The notes below the pieces were generated by a model, which did not search any database, was not told the origin of the DNA, and was given only the letters and a program-made list of their open reading frames with translations. Shown piece after piece: positions 48,151 through 60,540 of a DNA stretch of 64,000 nt. Position 1 is the stretch's first letter; each line of letters opens with the position of its first letter. This DNA comes from Thoreauomyces humboldtii (Eukaryota; Chytridiomycota; Chytridiomycetes; Spizellomycetales; Powellomycetaceae): assembly GCA_027596035.1 (NCBI GenBank), contig JADGJA010000030.1, forward strand, positions 1 to 64,000, given 5' to 3'. A program made the position numbers and the translations under genes.

Positions 48151-49435
48151 TTATGACGGAATCTGATGCTTGCAAGGGACGTGCTTGACATTCCAAAAGC
48201 ACGTGGCCAGGCCTTCGTTCCCGGCGCGTCCCGTGCGACCGATGCGCTGAATGTAATCGGAGATGTCGCCTGGCAGATCGAACTGGATCACGTGCATGAC
48301 GTTTGGAATATCGAGGGCCCGCTGCGCGACGTCGGTGGCAACCAGGACGTTCGGTGAACCGGCTCTGAAGCGCTTCAGTGCGGGCATGCCGCTCCTTTCA
48401 AGATCTATGGTGCGCTGAATAGCGTCCTTTCTTGTCCTGACGAAGACCAGGATGAGGTACGGAGAGGCAACGGTGTTTTTTCGATTGGCTTCCCGTAGCA
48501 GACGGACTAGTTGTTCAGCTTTCCCTTTCTGCTGAACATGCATCACAACTTGATGAATATCTGACGTCTGAAACGTAATCAGCCCAAGGTGCCTGGCCCT
48601 CCGCGACGCTCACAATAAAAGACTTGCCGTGCTGCCGATCTGTCCGATCTCAATTTGCAGCGGGTCGGTCAGAAGATCGTTTGCCAGAATCTGAGGAGCA
48701 GTCTTTTCTCAGCCAGAGTGGAATTAATGAGTGGACTCTTGCAAACGCAGCTTACTCGGATATCACGCGGATAAGTGGCCGAAAACATAGCTGTCTGATG
48801 CTTCCTAAGGTCCGTGCCTTGTATGGTGAATCGAGCAGCAAGCTCGAATCCCATACACAGCAAGCGATCCGCTTCATCAAGCACTACGTAACCACACTCG
48901 GCCAGCTTAACCTTTCCCTGCTTGATGAAGTCCACGAGCTTTCCGAGAGTTGCCACCAAGATGTCACAGCCCTCGGCAATAGCGGCACACTATCGAAGCG
49001 AAGTAACGGCAAGCGTGAGAAGAGATTTCCCGCCGGATGCTTTCGTCTGTGACTCACCTGATCTCGATGGATCATTGCCAGGTTTTCGACGATCCATTTG
49101 ACGCCGCATGCAAGGTACTGTCCTGGCAGACAACAGAGACGAGAAGCGATCAGATCCGGAGATGGTTGATGCAGTCCGCAGCCTTGCGCTGCAAGGTTTC
49201 TGACCGAAAAGTTATCGAGGGGTCGTACAAGGTGGGATCGTGTTCCCTCGACCGCAACGTCGATGTGATCGTAGCGATCAAAGTTGACGCCCTCGGTGAT
49301 GCGTTCTGAGATGAGAAGCTTCTCTTTCGCTGCGTTTCTCGGACCGGGCCGCCGACCTGTCAACGGAACAAGGAGACTGTCACTATTCGGCCCTTCAGCC
49401 TCCGGTTCCAACGGAAAGCTGTCGAACGAGACCAC
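48151..49435 (-). pseudogene. Decayed DED1/DDX3-type DEAD-box RNA helicase
   Basis: Readable relics occur in helicase order: a DED1-like pre-core (GVNFDRYDHIDVAVEG), a Q-motif remnant (GLHQPSPDLIA, with the Gln lost), motif II VLDEADRLL, motif III FSAT, motif IV LILVFV, motif [15 protein letters not shown] (normally ARGLDIPNV) and motif [12 protein letters not shown]. Essential parts are broken. The Walker A region is out of frame and mutated; in the alternative frame it reads AASNGSSKT where AQTGSGKT is expected. Motif Ia (PTRELA) is absent. About 15 residues are missing before LKRFRAG, where intact family members have IHGDR. The protein stops soon after motif VI. No choice of splice sites that I tried restores the core. 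I therefore call it a pseudogene; an intact copy presumably exists elsewhere. Confidence 0.72.
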
Positions 49436-49649
49436 TCTCTCGAGATTTCTTCCCTCTCCTCATTGTCTCTCCCCCTCTCTCTCCCACTCTCTCTCTCATC
49501 CCTTGCGAGCGTTTTTTACAAGTGCCTTGACCCTGTATTTACTACCTGTGTGGCTTTGTTCATCTCTTTCTGTCCTGTGCCCTCCCGTCGTTGCCTTCGC
49601 TTTTTTTATTTTCTGCCATTCCCTTGAGCTGGTTTACGCAAAGAGGGTG

Positions 49650-52080
49650 ATGCCAAAGCGAAAGGCAGCAGAGCGTTCGGTCGACGAGTGGGACGCTCCC
49701 TCTCCCTTCAGCAAGCTGCTCAAGGGACTCAAGAGGTCAAGGAGGCGTGCGCCAACACTGGATGTCCTCCCCCGAACCCCTCCGAACAGGCAGGAAAACC
49801 GTGAGCGTGCGTGAAGGTCGTGCCGGTGGCATTCTCGGAACCTCTCCCGACCCCCCCTCTCATGCTTATGTGATCTCTTCAGCAGAAGCGGCAAAGAAAA
49901 GCCTCACTCGGAAACCATCAACAGAAAAAGAGCGGATTGTCGATGATTCTGCTGTGGAAAGTGATCAGCTTGAGGAACCTGCCGACTCCGACGTCGAGGG
50001 CGACGTGGAAGCAGCGGAGAGTGAGGATGATGAGGAAAGCAGTGGTGAAGAAGACAGCGAGAACAACGCAGAGACGCAGGCAGACGAAGCCGAGGAGGCA
50101 GCGGAGGCAATGGCGGGGGACGACAACAGTGATGGCGAAGAAACTGGAGCGACCGCTACAGATACCTGGGAGAAACATTTCGGGGATCACGTCTCGGAAT
50201 CCCTTGCATTTCGTGCCGCCGCTGCCTCGGATCGCCGATGGGCGACCACCACTCGACAGGATAAAGTTCTGGGCGCTGTGGTCACCATCACCTTGGAGGG
50301 CGAAGACCCGGTCGCAGTACCGGAAGCCACCAGTCCAATCGAACGCTTTTCCATCAAGCAGCGTCTTCATGCACCATGGGGCAAGGTCAACGCCGCCCTC
50401 GTCAGTCCGGGTTCGCAACCATCAGCACCTTTCACACCGCTTCAAGGAGCGCTTATGGGCGAATTGAGCAGTTATCGTGATCTGCTCTTCACACATCTTC
50501 AGCACACCAGCTTTGCGTCGGTGCGGGCACTGTACGCATTGCACGCCCTGAACCACGTTTTCAAAACGCGCGACCGTGTCATCAAAAACACCGCACGCAT
50601 TGCCCGAGCGTCTTCCGCCGAAGCGGCCGAGGAACCGGCACCGGACTGCAGAGACCAGGGCTATACGCGTCCAAAGGTCCTGATCGTATTGCCGTTCAAG
50701 AACGATGCCCTGGAGGTTATCAAGCACCTCATTGCATTGTCTGGGACGACGCAGCAGGACAACAAGAAGCGTTTCTTTGACGAGTTCGGGGATCCGGAGG
50801 GAGCCGAGCAAGACCCGAAGAAGCCAGCCGACCATCGAGCCACCTTTGCGGGTAACACGGACGACTGCTTCCGAGTCGGCCTAAAGTTTTCGCGCAAACA
50901 GCTCAAAATCTACTCGGACTTTTACTCGTCGGATATCATCCTGGCATCGCCGCTTGGGCTTCGAATGGCCCTCAACGGCACTTCCAGTTCAAAAAAGCAG
51001 AAGGCAAAGAAGCCCGACTCGGACTTTTTGAGCTCCTTGGAAATGATCATCGTCGATTCGGCGGACGTGCTTATGATGCAAAACTGGGATCATGTACGGC
51101 ATGTTCTGGAAAACTGCAATAAGGTACCAAAGGATCCGCACGGCTGTGACTTCTCACGAATCAGAGCATACTATTTGGACGGAAGGTAACTTCTGTTTGG
51201 ACGGCCTGATCAAAAAATTCTCATCATGCTGACGACTCCCGACTTTAACAGAGCGAAGAATGTCCGTCAAACTATCGTTTTCTCACGTCAGCATGCTCCT
51301 GAACTGAATGCCCTTTTCTCCAACCTCTGCGTCAATACCTCCGGACTCACTAAATGTCGAATCCGCTACGAAGGCGCGATTTCGGACGTCCACGTGCGTG
51401 GTGTGCCCCAGATCTTCCACCGCGTCCCGGCTGCCAGTGCAGCCGACGCCGACGACGCTCGCTTCAACTTCTTTATTGAGACGGTCCTGCCGACTCTGCG
51501 GCAGAGCGTCGTGCAGCAAAAGCATTCGTTGATTTTCGTTCCGAGCTACTTCGACTTTGTGAGAGTACGGAATTACCTGGACGAGCACCGTTACGACTCC
51601 GTGGAACTGTGCGAGTAAGTGTCATAGTCACACTGGTCTTCCGAGTAGCCTGTCGGCCTTGCTGACTGTTCCTGTCGTGTCTGCAGGTACACTGCTACGA
51701 GAGATATCTCGCGGGCTCGAGGAGATTTCTTCCATGGAAACGCTTCCTACATGTTATATACGGAGCGATTTCACTTCTATAGGAGGTTAGCGCTCTCGTC
51801 GCTTGTCCATGTTTCTGGTCGCACATGTTCTTATCTTACGCCATTCCTCTTCATCAGATATCAGATCCGCGGTGTTCGGCACATTGTCTTCTACGGCATT
51901 CCGGAATATGGCGAATTCTATGCGGAAATGCTCAACAACCTGGACACAACCAAAGCTGCTGAGCTCAGCTGCGCCGTGCTTTACACGCGCTATGACCGTT
52001 TGCGCTTGGAGCGGGTCGTAGGCAGCAATCGCGTATCTCGCATGTGTGATGGGGAGAAGGATGCGTTCATGTTCACTTGA
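49650..52080 (+). CDS. UTP25: U3 snoRNP-associated protein Utp25 (SSU processome)
   Basis: Six exons (49650-49800, 49883-51185, 51252-51614, 51687-51785, 51858-52080, five introns' worth of junctions checked for the listed segments) give 712 aa. Utp25 is a nucleolar, DEAD-helicase-like but ATPase-dead protein needed for 18S rRNA processing. The N-terminus is basic (MPKRKAAERS), followed by a long acidic tract of Glu/Asp/Ser. The conserved region includes FSIKQRLHAPWGKVN, LFTHLQHTSFASVRALYALHALNHVFKTR, RPKVLIVLPFKNDALEV, IYSDFYSSDIILASPLGL and MIIVDSADVLMMQNWDHV (in the place of a DEAD box). It ends with FFHGNASYMLYTERFHFY and HIVFYGIPEYGEFYAEMLN. The listed five segments account for the whole protein. 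It ends 70 nt from the convergent ECO1 gene. Confidence 0.93.
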
Positions 52081-52150
52081 TGGGGATCTCCATTCGCATG
52101 GTTTTCATAGACATAGAGCAGCCGCAGATAGAATTACGCCGGGAGCCAGT

Positions 52151-53591
52151 TCAATAAACCAAAAAATCCTTTCGCCCGCAGAATCGTTCCGCTAGTGCCT
52201 TCCCTGCGAGGGACGGCTGCGTGAAAGCAACCTGACTGGATTCCAGCTGGCAACCGAACACAAATCGGTTCCTGTACAACGCGTGAGTGACTGCGCGATT
52301 TCGAACTGGTAGTGTTCATTTCGTACCGGACGGCTTCTAGAAGACGCATGCCGAAACCTTTGCGGCGCTCATTGCTGAGCACCCAGACCCGGCTGATCCC
52401 GCACGTAGCCGGCACGACCTGCGTACTGTGCAGCAGGGGAAGTGTCAAGGCCAACTGCCAGATCTATGGAAACCAGACACTTTTTCTCACCAGCAGTAGG
52501 TGACGCTGCCCGTTACCTGAAACGATTCTGTATTTGGAGCTCCCCCTTCGGATGGCAATACGCGATACGCTGTCGTGATACTCTCCACTACAGCGCAACC
52601 GACCGCTCTCTTTGAGGCGGACACGAGTATGAACACCTATCTCGCAGAACCGAAGGATGAGGACAGATGGTCAAGCAGAGTGGGGAGGAGTTACGGAAGG
52701 CATCGTATACCGTGTTCCGTGAGGCGCCAGGTTCCGTTGGAACCGCGCCGAGGTCCTTGTTTACGATGCCCACGACCTCGGCTACCTTCTTTTTCAGAAA
52801 CTGAGAGCAATCGGACTTGACCATCACTACGCGGGATCCATCAGCGTGTTCGTCCGTTACCACTTCCCCTTTGTAGCCCTAAAGAAAGTTCGGTCTCAGG
52901 ACCTCGATAGCCACATGGCCAAAAGTGCGAGTCGGTCTCGCATCGCACCTGCCAATCGACCCCATTTACTGCCACGCGATGATAACGCTCGTGGATGGCT
53001 GCGTCCTCAGACTTGTACTTTGCGTACTCCATGTGACAATCCTTGCAGGTAACGGTTCCGGCGCCTTTTTGACCGAGATCCAAATGAAGCTGCTCATACA
53101 CTTGCGGCGGTTCCGCGGTTCTGTTCGGAGTTGCAGGCTTTTGGAGTTTCGGAGTCGGAGCTGCAGGAGAAGGCGGAGTCTTCGTCACGGTGACAGGTGC
53201 GAGAGGTCGAAAGAAGTTGTCTATACAGAGGAGCCCATCCTTCCGCGCTCTTTTACTGCAGATGAACAGAAACCGTAAACCTTCATAAATTCCCAGAACT
53301 GCAAGCTTGTCAAACGTACACTGCACCCGGCGAGCGGTCCTTCTCCAAGCTTGAATCTCGAGGCCTCGCGCAAGATGCATCGACGACTTCAGAAAGCTTT
53401 GGAGAGGACGTCCCCGATGCCTGCTGCCTACGACTAGCATATGTAACTTTGACTGTCTTTCGAGGAATCCTGCGAGACGGTGCAAGATTAGTCAACACCA
53501 AGTTGGATTCTAGAGGTCATCGATGCACTGACCTCGGCTCGTCGAGTTCTACATTCCGTTCCAGGTGAGCGCGGAAAAGACCCGCGGTCAT
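52151..53591 (-). CDS. ECO1: Cohesin acetyltransferase Eco1/ESCO
   Basis: This nuclear enzyme acetylates Smc3 to establish sister-chromatid cohesion. Exon 1 (53533-53591, MTAGLFRAHLERNVELDEPR) joins KTVKVTYASRR across an intron with branch TTGACTAAT and acceptor CGCAG. A C2H2-type finger follows (CKDCHMEYAKYKSEDAAIHERYH), as in all Eco1 proteins. The acetyltransferase part is spread over four exons: VVGIVNKDLGAVP, FILVSASKRAVGCAVVE, TCGISRVWVLSNERRKGFGMRLLEAVR, then NRFVFGCQLESSQVAFTQP and ERFCGRKDFLVY at the C-terminus. The true stop is at 52151-52153, reached by splicing (GCCGTCCG | GAACCGATTTG); reading straight on gives a spurious tail. A LLCIDNFFRP stretch near the N-terminus resembles a PIP box without the usual Gln. 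Confidence 0.92.
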
Positions 53592-53981
53592 TTGACGCCG
53601 CCTTTTAGTCCTTGCACAGCATGCACACAGTTGAGGATTGACGCGGTGCCTGCCTTATGGGCTGGATCTGGGGGTCAAAAAGTTGAGAACCGGATATGTC
53701 CGAGCGGTGTCCGAACCACGATTACGTCAGCCATCCCCTGATGGAGAACTCCGACCATTTCCATCCACCGATCCATTTTGGGCTATGAACCAACCAGACG
53801 GAAAGCCACGTAGAAGGCTGGTCAAGACGCAGCCTCGTTCAATGCGCCGCCTTGGTAGTTCCTTCGGAGATTTACTCGAAGTGAGGGTCTAGCCTCCGGA
53901 GCACCGCGCATACCCTTGATTCCCCGTTCCGGCACCCGCGGGCGCGTCCGAAGTCTCCCCCAGCTACAGTGACAACAAAGC
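53592..53981. other. Divergent promoter, ECO1 / carrier
   Basis: About 390 nt between the divergent start codons. Short ORFs here show no domain. Confidence 0.5.
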
Positions 53982-55386
53982 ATGGCTGCTCTAGCAGCAA
54001 CATCTGGAGTGCAGATACCTCAGATCCCGGATCTTGCTTCCCTTTCTCAACAGGACGGACAGCAGCTCGATGATCCGGGTCTGCCCCAACGGGTGTCGCT
54101 GGCGGACATGGATACGACAAAGTACGCTGCATTCGGATCTTTGTTCATCCTGGGCGTCGACTCGACGCTCTTCCCGTTGGATACGGTCAAGACGGTCATC
54201 ATGTCGCAGCGAGTACGATGAGGCCTCCCGATTCCATGTCCTCGGGACTTGTCAGGTTCTCATCTTACTTTTTGCTTCAGGGCACTCCGTTCGCCGCTCC
54301 AGGGATCCTCCAGACCGTCCGAAGGATGGTGAAGACGGAAGGCATCCCTCGTTTCTGGCGCGGTCTCGTCCCCGCTGTGACCGGATCCTTTCCGGGACAG
54401 GCTCTGTATTACCTCGCTTACGAGACTGCCCAAGATGCATGCGCGGCATCTCCGGCGTTTCAGAAACTGCCGTTTCTGAGGGGGTTCATTGCGGGAGCAT
54501 GCGCTGAGATCACTGCTGGCCTGTGCTATGTGGGTTATTTTGCGGACATGGCTCTAGCAGCGAGGAGATTCTGATGGATGGGTTCTAGGTACCGGCCGAT
54601 GTCGTTGCACAAAGGTTGCAGGTCCAGAACGTGCAAGGTTTCGCACACAACAAGCGGTACGAAGGCTCATCACGTGTATCTCTCTGCCAATAAGAAACTG
54701 ATAGGTATCTGCAAAAGACTTTACGCAGGGCCGACCGGTAAGAATGACAGACGTAATCCTTCAGCATGTGAGAAAGGTTAACTCTTTTCGATCTTTGGAA
54801 TCTGAACAGACCTTGTGAAACGAGTTTTGAAGGAAGAGGGGCTACGGGGATTCTATCGAGGATATTTTGCATGTAGGCAACAGCTCATTTCTGATTTTGT
54901 TCCTCGATGCGTAGCTCACCGCTTTCATTAACCCAGATATCGGCGCATACGGTAAGAAAAATAACGACTTTCAAATGTCACTTGAAAAGCCCGGGCGGAA
55001 TCGCACTGAACGATACTATCACAGCTCCCGCGTCGGCAGTACAATGGGGAACGTACGAGCACTCGAAACCCATCCTCGCTGCTCTTCTTCCTTCCTATCC
55101 ACTCTTCACAAACGCTTTGTCGGGAGGACTGGCTGGACTAGCCGCCGTGACGTCCAACAACCCTTTCGAGATTGTCCGGATCCGGCACCAACTTCTGGAC
55201 TCGACGAGTGCAGCCGATGCCAGGATCATGAAAGAAGGATATTCTGGACTGGCACGGAAAGTTTGGCGAGAGGAGGGACTCAGAGGATTCTACAAAGGAG
55301 TAGGGATCAGGATCGCCGTGACGGTGCCGGGTGCTATGGTGGCCATGAGCGGTTACGAATCAATAAAAGAACTAGCTATGGTTTGA
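53982..55386 (+). CDS. Mitochondrial carrier, SLC25A44-like
   Basis: Six exons (53982-54212, 54281-54529, 54589-54673, 54810-54872, 54937-54951, 55025-55386) give 334 aa. Three carrier repeats are visible, with signatures PLDTVKTVI, PADVVAQRLQVQ and PFEIVRIRHQ, each followed by a matrix-helix pattern (EGIPRFWRG, EGLRGFYRG, EGLRGFYKG). The segment GYFAYIGAYAPASAVQW aligns residue for residue with the SLC25A44 pattern GYVASLLTYIPNSAVWW. This supports both the family call and the 15-nt fifth exon. Human SLC25A44 imports branched-chain amino acids; fungal substrates are uncertain. The protein spans the inner membrane six times by family rule. Confidence 0.9.
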
Positions 55387-55526
55387 AAATGCTGGGCGCA
55401 TCCCTGTGAATCAGGGCATGATTTGCGATTTTGGTTGAGTACCAAGATGTTGCACCGATACCCAAACCTAGTCGTGAAGTTCCACTTATCCAACGTTCCC
55501 AGAAAGAGAGCTGAAATTCGGACTAA

Positions 55527-57886
55527 TCACGCACCTTCCGCCCACCGCCGTCCTCCCGTCACGAGACGGCCGCCATCTACCACCACCTCGACCGTGGGAA
55601 CTGCCAGTGACATGGGGTCCAGTGCCAGCCCTAATGCCGCAGCATCGTCATCCACTCCTTCCGTGCCATCAGGCGTTCTTGAACAATTGATGCAGTTTCT
55701 CACATGCACCCTCTTCAGCTCCCTCGCCTTGCCCGCCGCGAACTTCAGGATGGCCGGTCTCGTGATGTGGGAACAGGAATCGACGAACAGGGTATGGAGG
55801 GCTGGCAGACGATGGAGAAACGAGAACGTCCAATCCGTGAGACCAAATTCGCCGGTAATGTCGAGAACCCGAAGACGTCGAGCTCCGGAAGTCGCGAGCT
55901 TTTCTAGCCCGCGACATTCAGGTGAGGACGCGAGGAACTTTGGTATCGTTGTCCGACCGCGCGGGGTCGTGATGGTCAATGGCGTCGTTGCTAGTGTAGT
56001 GGGACTTGTTCGGCTGAGACGAAGGTAGAGGAGCGCTTTGCTGTGTGACGCAATGCTGCGAGTAGTGCGTGGAAAGGAAAAGTTGAACGTAAAATCTATC
56101 CATTGAAGCGAAGGACAATGTATCGGGATCTGTCGAAAACAATGTTAGTGCCAGATCTCAGGTGCCGCACTTCGCTGGTGAAAACCCACCAGGGAAAGAT
56201 CCCGGTCAGAGAAGCCCAAAGTAGATCCAAGTTCAATCTTTCTTAGCCTGGCCGCGTGAGGATGCTGAGCGACCAGATGGGCAACTCGATTCGAGTAGCC
56301 GAGCTGCCGAAGATCCGTGACAGCGAGCTCCCGTAGTGTCGGCAGTGTGTGTATCATGGCCTTCATGGAAGCCGGAGCTGATGCAACGTGATGCACGAGC
56401 AAGCTCTGAAGTGATTTCGCCAGCTTTCCCACTGGTCGTAGACCGTTCGGTGTCAAGGAGTCCCCATTCAGCTCAAGGTATTCGATCCCCGGTGCAGCAG
56501 CGATAAGTGCTTCAAGCGCCTGATCTGTGAAAACGGCCGTATGTCGGGAGTGGAACTTTAGGGCTTTCAATTTTGTCACGGCTCCAGAAGCGACGAGCGT
56601 TCCCAGGGCTTCCCCCGAAACACCGACGTGGATCGTAGCCTCTAGTGTTTCCAATGCCGCCAATGAGGTGGCAACCTCGCAGAGTGCCACGACTGCTGCC
56701 CGATCGATGACCACACTGAGCGATCGCAGTTTGCTCATTCCTCGGACGAGCGTCTGCAGACCGCCGGCGGGAAGGTCAAAGAGCACCATGTTCAGGCGGA
56801 GGACCTCGAGAAAGGGACACGAAGCGACGAGAGCCGCCGGAGAGAATGCAAATGTGCACCAGAGCAGCCAAAACCCTCGTGTCTGCATTCGAGAGTCCTC
56901 GCCAACGCTGAGTTCTCGAAGGCCAGTCGCTCCTCCAAGAGTGCCGCTTGCCACGGCCCAGGGATATTGCTTGATGCGGTCTGAGAAAGCAAAATGAGGA
57001 GACGACCTCAGAGTCGGGAGAGGACGAACACTCACAGCAACCCATCAAGTTCAAGGAAACCAACCCTGGCATTCTCAACAGTCTGGATACACCTCTGTCC
57101 GATATTCGAAAGAGATAAGATAGGTTGAGGTGCGTCAAGTGAGGAAGGAAGCACGAGAGCACTTCCAAGGCCGTGTCGTCCACCAGTTCGCAATGTGAAA
57201 GATCAAGCGCTCGCAGCGCGGAAAGATTGCGGAGATAATAGAGTGCTCCTGCCTCGACACCCGCACATCCATTGAGGATCAGGTGCTCGAGGGTTCCAGA
57301 AAGCGTGTCGTGGACGGCGGGGAGTTCGAAGATCGACAGAGACACGTCCGTGCAACTGAGATCCATCCGTGTGACCCGTGTGAAACGAGTCGCCGACGTG
57401 GGTCTCCTAAACAGGATGTCAAAGACTTGAGCGATCCTCCCACCGTTCGTCTGAGTGGGCTTGTCTCCTCCCAACTGTTCATGGAAGGGTTAATCCGAGC
57501 TTCCGTGAGACTTTTCTTGCTCCATCCGGGCGCTGCCCGCGCACACGTACCGAAAAGCGACTTGCGAGATCGAGCCGCGTCCAGCCTGGTCCAGCACGAT
57601 ACAGGATGTCGTGCCATCTTTTCTGGGTGCGACAGGCCCGACAGCGAGTTCGTACGTCCAGCCGGCTGAAGATGCGCTGCAAGAGTTCGACGGGCAGTCG
57701 AATATCGATCAGGGCCATGGGCTTGCGAGGTCGCGCGCGGTCCGGCTTTATCAGACTCTCTGTTCCAATCTCTGCAGCCATTGCGGCAGAACTCTCTGCT
57801 GAAGCCACAAGCAAACGGGAAACTGGTGCTGGTGTCAAGCCTGCACGACGGGAGACCTTCGAAGGTCCTGCGAGGACATGAGCCAT
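55527..57886 (-). CDS. F-box protein with leucine-rich repeats
   Basis: The N-terminal F-box (LPVELLQRIFSRLDVRTRCRACRTQKRWHDI) would bind Skp1 of an SCF ubiquitin ligase. Leucine-rich repeats follow (LEHLILNGCAGVEAGAL, LRALDLSHCELVDDTALEVL, LTHLNLSYLFRISDRGVSRLL, LVSLNLMGC), interrupted by introns. They continue through the 56145-57035 block (LKALKFHSRHTAVFTDQALEALI). An intron with donor GTGGGT after LSL and acceptor CGACAG then joins a final exon (IPIHCPSLQWIDF...LRVLDITGEFGLTDW...LHTLFVDSCSHIT) ending at 55527. Stopping at 56145 would cut off the last repeats. Start chosen at MAHVLAG (57886). Substrate unknown. Confidence 0.85.
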
Positions 57887-58448
57887 GATTCCAAGAAGAT
57901 CAATCGAAAAACACAGAGTCGGCAAAGGGTCTATTAGCCAAGGCGTGCGGTGTCAATGAACGATCCAGGGTGAGGACGAAGAAACGGGGCTGAAGGGGGC
58001 AACCGCAGCCAATCTCATGAGCGCATGGGGATATGCAATTGTTTTTTGGATGGGGTCGGGATTACGTAAATCTCCCTCTTCAGTGCTGTCGAGACGTCAA
58101 AGAAGGTTTCAAGGTGCTGGTGCTGGGGACGGAGGTCACGGAGGGCTTCCTCAATGATGACTCACGGAACCGTCGATCAACCGCCGGTTGGGGTCACAGG
58201 GTCACAGTCACGGTCGCCGGCTTTTCCCAGCGGCCATTTTCCCTTTGATTTTTTGGACGGCTGAACGTTTTTGCCCTCTCACTCGCTCACCTCCCCTTTC
58301 GCACTTCTCTCTTCTTCGCGCGCGTCAAGGGCAGAGAGGAGGGAGTCTCCTGCTGCACTTCTTCTGTGTGTACCGGTAGTAAGTTACCTGAAGACGCCTC
58401 GCTTTCTCGATGCCTCTACTCTCGTCTCATCTCGAGCGTCCTCTCGCC
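57887..58448. other. Divergent promoter, F-box gene / SNG1-like gene
   Basis: About 560 nt between divergent starts. No supported gene. It contains short GTCACAG direct repeats near 58193-58208. Confidence 0.45.
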
Positions 58449-60329
58449 ATGTCTGATCTCGCCATGGAACCACCTAGCTTACCGACAACGACAATGGACC
58501 TGCCTACAATCCACACACCACCGCGGGAGCAGATGGACTCGCCGCAGAAGCCAGATCGTATGGACTCGGCCGGAATCAACCTGGACGAAAAAAAGGATCC
58601 TCCCCTCGACGAGGACCACGAGTTTGTTCCTGGTTCGCCAGGTTTGGAACGGGAACCTACCGGCGAAACCATACGCGAGAAGGGTACCTGGCTGTACCAC
58701 CACAGCGTCCTGTCTCACATCTGGAGCACGCAGATAAGCGTACTGTGGCTCATCACCGGAATCGTGGTCACCCTGTATGGGCTCATGTACTTGGGAAGCA
58801 ACTGGGATCCCATATCTCGTCTGCCCAACGTCCCCGTCGGTACGTACGCCTTGGGCGCCTGCATATGGCCGACATCTCCCTGATCATCTCCAATCGATCC
58901 AGCCATCGTCAACCAAGATGCTGGCTACACGACGCTAGGCGACCTACCAACGGGATCTCAGGCAGTCGTTGGGCAAATCACTCAGGGGCAACCAATGGGC
59001 GCAACCTTCCTGAGCGCGCTCCTAGGAAACCCGCAGCTGGCTAACCGGCTGCAATGGACGAACGCGACCGAAATGTACGCCACGCACGACGAGGTCGTCA
59101 ACGCCGTCGACGACGGCAAGTTCTGGGGAATCCTTTACGTTCCCAGCAACTTCTCCGACAACTTTGTCAGCTCGCTGAACGTTAACCGCACTACTCCCGT
59201 AAAGCAGACCACCATGAGCTTGGGTGAGCTATGATGAGCATCCTCAAGCCTCCCTTGCGCGTTATAGTAGCTAATCGGCACTCCCTTCTCAAGAATTCAT
59301 CTTTGATCAGGGACGATCTTACACTGTATCGAACTTCATCACCGCCGTGGTAACAGCCTCTGTTGGTGCCATCTCATCTGGGCTGGCTACTCAGCTGGCC
59401 AACGGAACCGCCTCCTCGCCCGGTCTCGTGAACCCCGCATTCTATATCACTCCCATCTCCCTCGCTTCGGGCCGTCGCCACTCAGTCCTTAAATTCGGAG
59501 CAAACTTGGCCACTTACATCACTTTGCTCCTCATGTGGTTGGGCGCCATGATGAGTGTCACGGGTAAGCCACTTCCATCTCAGGATCAAAGCACGGGGCA
59601 AAGTCATTGACACCTCCTTCCTAGTGATTCACAAGCTCTTCTTGGCAAAGATCCCGCACCTTACCGGGGTCCGACCCGCCAAGGACCGAATCCCTGTGCA
59701 CTTTTCCGAACCGCAGATTCTCTTTGCAACCCTCGCCATCGCTTCCATATTCAGCTTCTTCCACGCGCTCCTTGCCTGGTGTGTCCTCTTTGGTCTCGGA
59801 GGTCACGAGCTTTTCCAGGCCGCATCACCGCCGTTCCTGGTGTTCGGGTTCCTGTGGTACTTTTCCTTCTCCTGCATCGGTTTCGTCAGTCTGCTTTCCG
59901 TCATCTTCGGAGTAGACGGTTTCGCCATCCCGGCGTCCTTGTTCCTCATTCTTCAGGTGAGACTCGGCTAACACGACGGCTCAATCAGTTTAATTCCAAC
60001 AGCTCAACACGGCTTCTGTCCTTTGTTGCGAACAGATGGTTTCATGCGGAGGCATCCTCGACCACGTGCTGATGCCCGGTTTCCTGCGCATCGGAGAGGC
60101 GCTGCCTTTCTATTGGGGCCTGCGAGCCCTCAAGGCGTACTTTTTTGGTTCGCAGGTCCACTACCTTTACAAGTGTTATGCTGTGCTCGCGGGCTGGTGG
60201 GCGGCATCCACGTTGCTCGCCATCGCTCTCGGGAGCTTGAAGCTCAACAAGTGGAAGAAGAGCAAGATTTTGGAGGAAGGTCGGGGAGCCCTGGAGGTCC
60301 TCGGAGGAACCATGCGTGGCATTCCGTAG
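58449..60329 (+). CDS. SNG1-like (DUF3533) multi-pass membrane protein
   Basis: The hydrophilic proline/acid-rich N-terminus (about 80 residues) precedes one transmembrane helix (VLWLITGIVVTLYGLMYLG). A large extracytoplasmic domain follows, opening with VAIVNQDAGYTTLGDLPTG and containing FWGILYVPSNFSDNFVSSL; this is the hallmark of the DUF3533/SNG1 and YhgE/Pip-type families. Five or so C-terminal helices follow. Exons join in frame at VPV-AIVNQDAG (donor GTACGT, acceptor ATCCAG) and at later short introns; some later edges are approximate. Yeast SNG1 affects nitrosoguanidine resistance and plasma-membrane lipid asymmetry; transport activity is not proven. Start taken at the ATG of MSDLAMEPP; an in-frame ATG lies 39 nt upstream. 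Confidence 0.85.
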
Positions 60330-60540
60330 TTTTTAGGTCTGTCGAAACCATGATGATAGCAAGTCCTCATGCCATTTTTGTTTATCAGCTCAAGGCTAAA
60401 ACGGTCGTGGCATCGACTGTCTCAGGACGGGACCCCCGACGTTAAAAGTCACATTCCCGTCGAGCAGATGTGCAGGTAGAAGATTATATGATTACGTTGC
60501 CCGAAAACCCAAGCTCCGGTATCCCGTCGCGCTCGGAGGG

